From NCBI GenBank assembly GCA_964371725.1, contig CAYJNQ010000018.1:1-36819 (forward strand): a stretch of DNA of 36,819 nucleotides. Direction: 5' to 3'. This document shows, piece after piece, positions 32,102 to 36,819 of this stretch; the stretch's first letter is position 1; every line of letters starts with the position of its first letter. The translations under genes and the position numbers were made by a program. The notes beneath the pieces are model-generated. The model saw only the letters and a program-made list of their open reading frames with translations. It had not been told where the DNA came from and did not search any database. This DNA is from JAAYCI01 sp964371725. Its GTDB lineage: Bacteria > Bacillota > Clostridia > Oscillospirales > Ruminococcaceae.

Positions 32102-32854
32102 TTATCCAAACTCCTCCGCCAAAAGCAGCGGCTCCAAAAGGCTCAAAGTACGTGGCCTTGTGTGCAAATGTTGCAGCACATAGGCTTGCGAGGCCGCACT
32201 CACCTCGCAAAGAGCCGTGCCTTTTAGGCGAATGGCAAAAATTTTGCCGCTCTCGGCATACACAATGTGGCGCAGGGCAAGCAAAGCGGCCTCGCTCAGC
32301 TTAAAAAAAGGCTTTTCGGCACAATTTTCGCAAAGCAAGGTTCCCTCTTCGGGCAAAAAAGCAAAGCGGCCGCCCTCGTATCTTCCGCAAGCGGTGCACA
32401 TGCGCAAATCGGGCATGAAGCCGTGCTCGCTCATGCTGCGCAGTTCAAACACGGCTTTTACAAGGCGCGGGTCTTTTTTCTTGCGGCTAAGCACATACAG
32501 GCTGTTGAGCAACAGCTGCAAAAGATGTTCGCACTCCTCGCCCACGGGCGAAAAAAACTGGGTAATTTCCGCCAGATAGGCGGCCAAATATACACTTTCC
32601 ACGCACTCTCGCAGGCCAAAGAAGGTTTCGATGGCCGTGGCCTCTTTGGCAAAATGGGTTTTGCGCCCTTCTTGCAACACCCATTCGCCGTAACAATACA
32701 GCCCCGCCGCACTGAAAAACTTGCTTTTGGGGTTCAGGCTGCCCTTGGCCGTTACCGATAAAATGCCATGGTGCTTTGTAAGCACTGTAAGAATGCGATG
32801 GTTTTCGCCGTATTTCGCCTCGCGCAACACCAGCGCATGGTCTGTGATGTTCAT
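32102..32854 (-). CDS. recO: DNA repair protein RecO
   Basis: This 250-residue protein anneals strands and loads RecA with RecR. The N-terminal OB fold begins MNITDHALVLREAKYGENHRILTVLT shape (1-26). A zinc site is formed by C153-x2-C156 and C175-x2-C178, set around the segment FAFLPEEGTLL. Length is typical. It starts 9 bases past era and nearly abuts mutS2. Confidence 0.94.
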   Translation of the reverse strand: MNITDHALVLREAKYGENHRILTVLTKHHGILSVTAKGSLNPKSKFFSAAGLYCYGEWVLQEGRKTHFAKEATAIETFFGLRECVESVYLAAYLAEITQFFSPVGEECEHLLQLLLNSLYVLSRKKKDPRLVKAVFELRSMSEHGFMPDLRMCTACGRYEGGRFAFLPEEGTLLCENCAEKPFFKLSEAALLALRHIVYAESGKIFAIRLKGTALCEVSAASQAYVLQHLHTRPRTLSLLEPLLLAEEFG

Positions 32855-32863
32855 GCTCTATCC

Positions 32864-33778
32864 TCAATCCACAAAGCCGGAACGGTTCAAAAAATTCGCG
32901 TCGTCGCGCCAATCGTCGCGCACTTTCACCCAGCATTGCAAGTTGATTTTGGCCGAAAGCATCTCCTCGGCTTCGCGCCGTGCCTCTCCGGCCACGGTTT
33001 TCAGCATTTGCCCGCCTTTCCCAATCACCATGCCCTTGTGGCTTTTGCGCTCGCAAAAAATGGTCACGTCGATGTCGATGATGGGCGAGTTGCGCCGTTC
33101 TTTAAAACGCTCCACCTCCACAAAAATGCCATGGGGAATTTCTTCGCGCATGTGAAGCAGCAGCTTTTCGCGCACAAGCTCTGCCACCAAGGCGCGCTCG
33201 GGCTGGTCTGTGTAGGCATCGTCCGGAAAAAAGTGCGGGCCCTCCTCGGCAAAGGCCGAAAGCGCCAAAAGCAAGGCCTCGCAGCCCTCGCCCGTCTCGG
33301 CGCTCACCGTGTGCACTTCGCGAAACAAAGAAAGCGCCGAAAGCTCTTCTTTTCGTTTTAAAATGCTCTGTTCACGGCCGGGTTTGTCAATTTTGTTCAC
33401 GGCGGCCAAGGCCGGCACACCCCCGTTTTGAATGGCCGAAAGCAATTCTCTTTCCGTGTCTCGCAAGGCGCCCTGCGGCTCAAACAGCATCAGCACCACG
33501 TCGGCGTCGTAAATAGATGTGCGCACCGTGCCCAGCATTTTTTCGCCAAGCTTGTTGTGCGGCGTGTGAAAGCCGGGCGTGTCTAAAAAAACGGTTTGCA
33601 AGTTGCCCTTTGTAAGAATGCCGGTAACGCGTGTGCGCGTGGTTTGCGGCTTTGGCGAAACAATGGCGGCCTTGAGGCCGATAAAACGGTTGAGCAAGGA
33701 AGATTTGCCCACGTTCGGCTTGCCCACAAGGGCCACAAACACAGAGCGGCTTTGCCCGGATGGATTGATTTTATTCAT
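32864..33778 (-). CDS. era: GTPase Era
   Basis: This 304-residue GTPase is needed for 16S rRNA maturation and 30S assembly. The G motifs are G1 GKPNVGKSS (19-27), G3 DTPG (66-69), G4 NKID (128-131) and G5 SAETGEG (159-165). The C-terminal KH domain has GMVIGKGGQMLKT, the GxxG loop that grips the 3' end of 16S rRNA. The ATG at 33778 overlaps the stop of dgkA (ATGA). Together with ybeY and phoH upstream it forms the usual ribosome-maturation set. Confidence 0.97.
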   Translation of the reverse strand: MNKINPSGQSRSVFVALVGKPNVGKSSLLNRFIGLKAAIVSPKPQTTRTRVTGILTKGNLQTVFLDTPGFHTPHNKLGEKMLGTVRTSIYDADVVLMLFEPQGALRDTERELLSAIQNGGVPALAAVNKIDKPGREQSILKRKEELSALSLFREVHTVSAETGEGCEALLLALSAFAEEGPHFFPDDAYTDQPERALVAELVREKLLLHMREEIPHGIFVEVERFKERRNSPIIDIDVTIFCERKSHKGMVIGKGGQMLKTVAGEARREAEEMLSAKINLQCWVKVRDDWRDDANFLNRSGFVD

Positions 33779-34272
33779 GAATGAGGTCCCTTTTTGCTTG
33801 CACCCGCGTGTGTTGGGGGCGATTTTTGCGGAAAGAAAAACACAAAACGAATTGAGGCAAACAACGACAGCCCCAACATCAGCGCCGCCCACGGTCTACC
33901 CCTAAAGAACTGCCAAATTTCAGAAAAAACCTGCACATCCCAAAACAGAAAAAAACCGCAAACCAACACACCCACACTGAACACAAGCACAGCGCCTGCC
34001 GCAAGGTCTTTCACGGCGCCGGCCAGTTCATAGCGCTCTGGGCCTGGGTTGGCCACGGCTCTTTCCAGCGAGGTATTGACAAGCTCCAACGCAATCTCGC
34101 CCGCCACTGCCAGAATCAATAACCCGTATTCCAAACGTCCAAAATTGTAAAATGCAGAAAACAAGAACACGTAAACGGCAACGCAAAGATGAAAGCGAAA
34201 ATTGCGTTCTTCCCTCACGGCCAATTGGATTCCTTGAAATGCATAGAGAAAACTTCGTAAAAAGCGGCGCAT
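33775..34272 (-). CDS. dgkA: Diacylglycerol/undecaprenol kinase family protein
   Basis: This 165-residue membrane kinase of the DgkA family has the conserved EERN (21-24). The active-site segment ALELVNTSLERAV includes Glu63 and Glu70, and KDLAAGAVLV (88-97) is also present. Gram-positive members phosphorylate undecaprenol. Three core membrane helices are visible (about 28-45, 48-66, 92-112). A further helix (about 128-148) and a basic tail extend the protein beyond the common length of about 125. It starts 7 bases after ybeY. Confidence 0.9.
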   Translation of the reverse strand: MRRFLRSFLYAFQGIQLAVREERNFRFHLCVAVYVFLFSAFYNFGRLEYGLLILAVAGEIALELVNTSLERAVANPGPERYELAGAVKDLAAGAVLVFSVGVLVCGFFLFWDVQVFSEIWQFFRGRPWAALMLGLSLFASIRFVFFFPQKSPPTHAGASKKGPHS

Positions 34273-34279
34273 GCCCGCG

Positions 34280-34777
34280 CTACTCCGGCGAGGTGTACGA
34301 CACGGTTCTGGGCAAACCCAATTTAATCAGTGCCGTTTCCTCTTTTTCGCGCATATGCACGGCATCCAGCCCCCCTGTCTCATGGTCGTAGCCAAGCAAG
34401 TGATACATGGAGTGCACACTTAAATAGGCCACTTCCCGCTGCAGCGTGTGCCCATACAGTTGTGCTTGGTTCACGGCACGCTCCATGGAAATCACAATGT
34501 CGCCCAGCATGGCCGCACCCGTCTCTTGGTTCTTTTCGTACTTGCCCCCCTCGCTAAGCGGAAAGCTAAGCACGTCGGTGGCGTTGGGTTTGTCTCGATA
34601 TTGCAAATTGAGTTTCGCAATCTCTTCATCGTCCACAAAGGTAACACTCACTTCGGCCGGCACTTCAAAATTTTCAAGTTCCAGCACGGCATTGCACGAA
34701 CGGCGAATCAAAATGCGAAGTCCCGATGGAATTTTAACGGTTTTTTGACGGTTTGCAATGTACACTTTGTGCGCCAT
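34280..34777 (-). CDS. ybeY: Endoribonuclease YbeY
   Basis: This 165-residue zinc enzyme takes part in 16S rRNA 3'-end processing and 70S quality control. The metal site is H122-x3-H126-x5-H132 in VHSMYHLLGYDHE, and TDVLSFP (67-73) is the second signature. The layout phoH-ybeY-dgkA-era is the standard one in Firmicutes. GGAGTGGGGGC lies before the ATG, about 15 bases past the phoH stop. Confidence 0.95.
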   Translation of the reverse strand: MAHKVYIANRQKTVKIPSGLRILIRRSCNAVLELENFEVPAEVSVTFVDDEEIAKLNLQYRDKPNATDVLSFPLSEGGKYEKNQETGAAMLGDIVISMERAVNQAQLYGHTLQREVAYLSVHSMYHLLGYDHETGGLDAVHMREKEETALIKLGLPRTVSYTSPE

Positions 34778-34792
34778 AAGCCCCCACTCCTT

Positions 34793-35755
34793 CTATCGTT
34801 TGTGTTTCGCGTCTGCTTTGTCGTATGCCTTGATAATTTCCTGCACCAAACGGTGCCGAACCACGTCTTTTTCGCTAAAGCGAATGCGCGCAATGTCCTC
34901 CAGTTGCCGCAGTGTGCTTAAAGCGTCCACAAGGCCGCTGCGGTTTTTGTCCGGCAAATCAATTTGCGTCACATCGCCTGTCACCACCACCTTGGAATCC
35001 ACACCCATGCGGGTCAAAAACATCTTCATTTGCTCGCGGCTTGTGTTTTGTGCCTCGTCTAAAATCACAAAAGCATCATCTAGGGTGCGCCCCCTCATGT
35101 AGGCCAAAGGCGCCACTTCGATAATCTGTTTTTCCAAAAGGCGCTGTGTGCTCTCTGCGCCCAACATGTCGAACAAGGCGTCATACAAAGGCCGCAAATA
35201 CGGGTCTACCTTGTTTTGCAAGTCGCCCGGCAGAAAACCCAGCTTTTCGCCGGCTTCCACGGCCGGCCTTGTAAGCACAATTCGGCTGATATCCTTCGCC
35301 TTATACGCCTTCACGGCCATGGCCACGGCAAGATAGGTTTTGCCCGTGCCGGCCGGCCCCACGCCAAATGTAACCGCATGGTTTTGTATAGCGCTGATAT
35401 AGGCCTTTTGCCCCAGTGTTTTTGGGCGAATGGGGCGCCCTTTGTCGTTGATGAGCACGAAATCGCCCGTGAGGCCGGACACTTTTTCCCCCTCGCCCTC
35501 TTGCACCATGGAGATGCAATAGCGCACGGCTTGCTCATCCAGCGGCAGGCCATGCTCGTGCAAGGTAGACAGGGACTCTATCACCTTCACCGCCCGTGCA
35601 ATTCCATCTTCCGGGCCCATCACCTTAATTTCCGTGCCCCGATACACCAAGCTAACCCCAAGGGCACTTTCAATAAACCTGGCGTTTTTATCGGCATTGC
35701 CGAAAATGGCCAAGGCAAGCTCAATGTCTTTTACATCCACTTGTTTTTCGCCCAC
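34793..35755 (-). CDS. phoH: PhoH family ATPase
   Basis: This 320-residue protein has an N-terminal KH-like part (about 10-65) and a P-loop ATPase domain. Walker A is GPAGTGKT (133-140) and Walker B is FVILDEAQN (229-237). TRPAVEAGEKLGFLPGD is also characteristic. PhoH/PhoL proteins are RNA-linked ATPases associated with YbeY and ribosome maturation. The start is GTG at 35755, preceded by GAGGTGAG. It is the first gene of the operon running to mutS2. Confidence 0.94.
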   Translation of the reverse strand: MGEKQVDVKDIELALAIFGNADKNARFIESALGVSLVYRGTEIKVMGPEDGIARAVKVIESLSTLHEHGLPLDEQAVRYCISMVQEGEGEKVSGLTGDFVLINDKGRPIRPKTLGQKAYISAIQNHAVTFGVGPAGTGKTYLAVAMAVKAYKAKDISRIVLTRPAVEAGEKLGFLPGDLQNKVDPYLRPLYDALFDMLGAESTQRLLEKQIIEVAPLAYMRGRTLDDAFVILDEAQNTSREQMKMFLTRMGVDSKVVVTGDVTQIDLPDKNRSGLVDALSTLRQLEDIARIRFSEKDVVRHRLVQEIIKAYDKADAKHKR

Positions 35756-35812
35756 GGCTCACCTCAAAATTTTTATCTAGTATTGCCAGAATTCCAAGTT
35801 TTATTTGTATAC

Positions 35813-35821
35813 ATTATACCA
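35813..35821 (-). promoter_or_regulatory. Extended -10 promoter of the phoH operon
   Basis: On the minus strand TGGTATAAT is an extended -10 element. No good -35 box is seen, which is usual for this class. The leader would be about 50 nt. Confidence 0.6.
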
Positions 35822-35882
35822 CAAAATCAGTATGAAAACCATGAAATATGCAAAAATATCTTCTAATATTTTTAAAAGAATA

Positions 35883-35912
35883 TTGAAAAAACAGTGCACA
35901 TTGCGCTATACT
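35883..35912 (+). promoter_or_regulatory. Candidate promoter of the small Cys-rich gene
   Basis: TTGAAA (35883-35888) and TATACT (35907-35912) are 18 bp apart, about 40 bases before the ATG at 35954. Confidence 0.55.
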
Positions 35913-35953
35913 GGAACTGTAATAAAATTGCATGTGAAGAAAGAGGCGTTCCC

Positions 35954-36172
35954 ATGGCATATAAACTTTTTGGGGCACACATTGAAAAATGTTGCCAATA
36001 TTGTGACAAAGGGCACACGGCACCGGACGAAGTGATGGTGCTATGCCGTCGCTCGGGGCCGGTTTCGCCGCATTATGTTTGCCGGCATTTTGGCTACAAC
36101 CCCCTGTTGCGAATTCCAAAGCGCGCCAAAAAACTGCCCGACTTTGCGGCCGAGGATTTTTCAATTGAATGA
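35954..36172 (+). CDS. Small conserved-looking Cys-rich protein, function unknown
   Basis: This 72-residue protein (MAYKLFGAHIEKCCQYCDKG at the start) has cysteines at 13, 14, 17, 31 and 43. C14-x2-C17, C31 and C43 could form a zinc site. A basic segment (LLRIPKRAKK) and an acidic tail (FAAEDFSIE) follow. It resembles small unnamed proteins I recall from Ruminococcaceae-like genomes, but no function is known to me. The ATG at 35954 follows AAAGAGGCG; an upstream in-frame start would cover the promoter. It is transcribed alone and convergent with the small membrane protein gene. Confidence 0.72.
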   Translation: MAYKLFGAHIEKCCQYCDKGHTAPDEVMVLCRRSGPVSPHYVCRHFGYNPLLRIPKRAKKLPDFAAEDFSIE

Positions 36173-36190
36173 AGTTGGCGCAATACACCC

Positions 36191-36559
36191 TTATACCATC
36201 TGCGCATACAGGCCGTTAAAAAGGTAGGCCCAGCCTAAAAGCACCGAGTATCCCACAAGAGAAACAAGGTAGATGCGTCGGTTTTTCACCGATTCTATCT
36301 TGCGGCTGAACAACACGATGGCCACCACGCTCACCACCGTGGCCACCAAGTCGGCAAAGCCCTGCACCGTGGCATAGGAGGCAGGCAAAAGGGCCGGCAA
36401 AGGTGAAAAAGATAAGAACCCAAACAATAAGTGCACACAGGGCAAAAGGCTGAGCCACACCACAGACAAGGCATAGCCAATGTGTTTTTTACGAATCAGC
36501 AAAACAAAAATAAGAAGATACAACGCCAAAATAGCCGCCGACTCTCTCCACATCATCAT
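36191..36559 (-). CDS. Small four-helix membrane protein, function unknown
   Basis: This 122-residue protein has four hydrophobic stretches (about 8-23, 28-50, 62-86, 95-115) and a short basic loop SRKIESVKNRR between helices 3 and 4. No family was recognised. The start at 36559, the first of three Met codons, follows GAGGG. A good promoter lies upstream (36598-36626). It ends 18 bases from the convergent Cys-rich gene. Confidence 0.7.
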   Translation of the reverse strand: MMMWRESAAILALYLLIFVLLIRKKHIGYALSVVWLSLLPCVHLLFGFLSFSPLPALLPASYATVQGFADLVATVVSVVAIVLFSRKIESVKNRRIYLVSLVGYSVLLGWAYLFNGLYAQMV

Positions 36560-36577
36560 TTTTCCCTCATTTCCAGC

Positions 36578-36626
36578 TTGACTATTTCCCAAAACTCATT
36601 ATAATAAATAAAGCTGGATTTGTAAA
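36578..36626. promoter_or_regulatory. Bidirectional promoter with overlapping -10 boxes
   Basis: On the plus strand TTGACT (36578-36583) and TATAAT (36600-36605) are 16 bp apart and point to the tRNA. On the minus strand TTTACA (36626-36621) and TATAAT (36603-36598) are 17 bp apart and point to the membrane protein gene. The two -10 boxes share the palindrome ATTATAAT (36598-36605). Confidence 0.7.
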
Positions 36627-36651
36627 ATCGCAGCTTCACGCTCCCCTCTAT

Positions 36652-36727
36652 GCTACTGTGGCTCAGCTGGTAGAGCAGCTCACTCGTAATGAGCAGGTCG
36701 TCCGTTCGAATCGGATCAGTAGCTCCA
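36652..36727 (+). tRNA. tRNA-Thr (anticodon CGT)
   Basis: A complete 76-nt cloverleaf with encoded CCA. The acceptor GCTACTG pairs with CAGTAGC. The D arm is GCTC/GAGC. The anticodon stem GCTCA/TGAGC encloses loop CTCGTAA with anticodon CGT, reading ACG (Thr). The T arm has loop TTCGAAT. The discriminator base is T, as in B. subtilis tRNA-Thr. Confidence 0.97.
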
Positions 36728-36779
36728 GTGAAAATATACGTTTTCACGAAGAAAAAGCTCACATTTTGTGGGCTTTTTT
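36728..36779 (+). terminator. Hairpin and terminator after tRNA-Thr
   Basis: Directly after CCA is a hairpin, GTGAAAA (36728-36734) with TTTTCAC (36741-36747). It is followed by a second one, AGCTCAC-ATTTT-GTGGGCT (36757-36773 region), ending in a T-run. The second is the likely intrinsic terminator; the first may guide 3' trimming. Confidence 0.8.
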
Positions 36780-36819
36780 CTTTTTCTGTAATAAAACTTA
36801 TTATGAATATTTTATTGCA

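Noticed and set aside
36556..36762. Minus-strand reading frame of 68 codons over the tRNA (contains DPIRTDDLLITSELLYQL)
   Set aside because: This is the well-known false protein produced by reading the antisense strand of a tRNA gene; the tRNA explains the sequence.

Overview
The window looks like chromosomal DNA from a moderately GC-rich Clostridia member, most likely of the Ruminococcaceae/Oscillospiraceae type. This is inferred from the gene repertoire and order: mazG-hup-rqcP-divIC-S1; cdaA-cdaR; recJ-rel-dtd-MBL-hemZ; phoH-ybeY-dgkA-era-recO-mutS2. It also rests on strong AGGAGG-type ribosome binding sites and TTGACA/TATAAT promoters. No phage, plasmid, transposase or CRISPR array is visible.

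Left part (1-10.3 kb) is accessory. It holds an iron-sulfur flavoprotein-type FMN reductase, a fused methionine sulfoxide reductase MsrAB, a MATE efflux pump and an OFA-type MFS transporter. A four-gene leftward operon follows: a stand-alone DUF1887 (Card1/Can2-like CARF-nuclease), an SH3b-NlpC/P60 protein that has lost its catalytic Cys and His, a HAD phosphatase and a monoacylglycerol-lipase-like hydrolase. Next comes an RluA-type pseudouridine synthase. Middle part (10.3-26.8 kb) is nearly all leftward housekeeping: long HPF; S1 protein, DivIC, RqcP, HU and MazG; then a long operon running cdaA-cdaR-FAD oxidoreductase-recJ-rel-dtd-MBL-hemZ-kinase-zinc ribbon; then an ispDF fusion. Right part (26.8-36.8 kb) holds a copper ATPase with a fused CopZ-like domain, convergent to the phoH-ybeY-dgkA-era-recO-mutS2 operon. 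It ends with a small Cys-rich protein, a small membrane protein and tRNA-Thr(CGT).

Functionally, second-messenger metabolism (c-di-AMP by CdaA/CdaR, (p)ppGpp by Rel), ribosome hibernation and rescue (HPF, RqcP, possibly MutS2), ribosome maturation (Era, YbeY) and DNA repair (RecJ, RecO) sit close together. The sporulation genes yabP and yabQ, which often lie between rqcP and divIC in relatives, are absent, which hints at a non-sporulating lineage.

The most unusual non-coding structure is a family of three dispersed elements (1-391, 9018-9284, 26893-27083). Each has near-perfect terminal inverted repeats that are themselves hairpins, a second different hairpin next to each end, and a divergent centre of variable length. 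Two of the three lie exactly between divergently transcribed genes, and one of those is flanked by mirror-image promoters with identical hexamers. All function calls come from motif recognition by eye; no database search was run.
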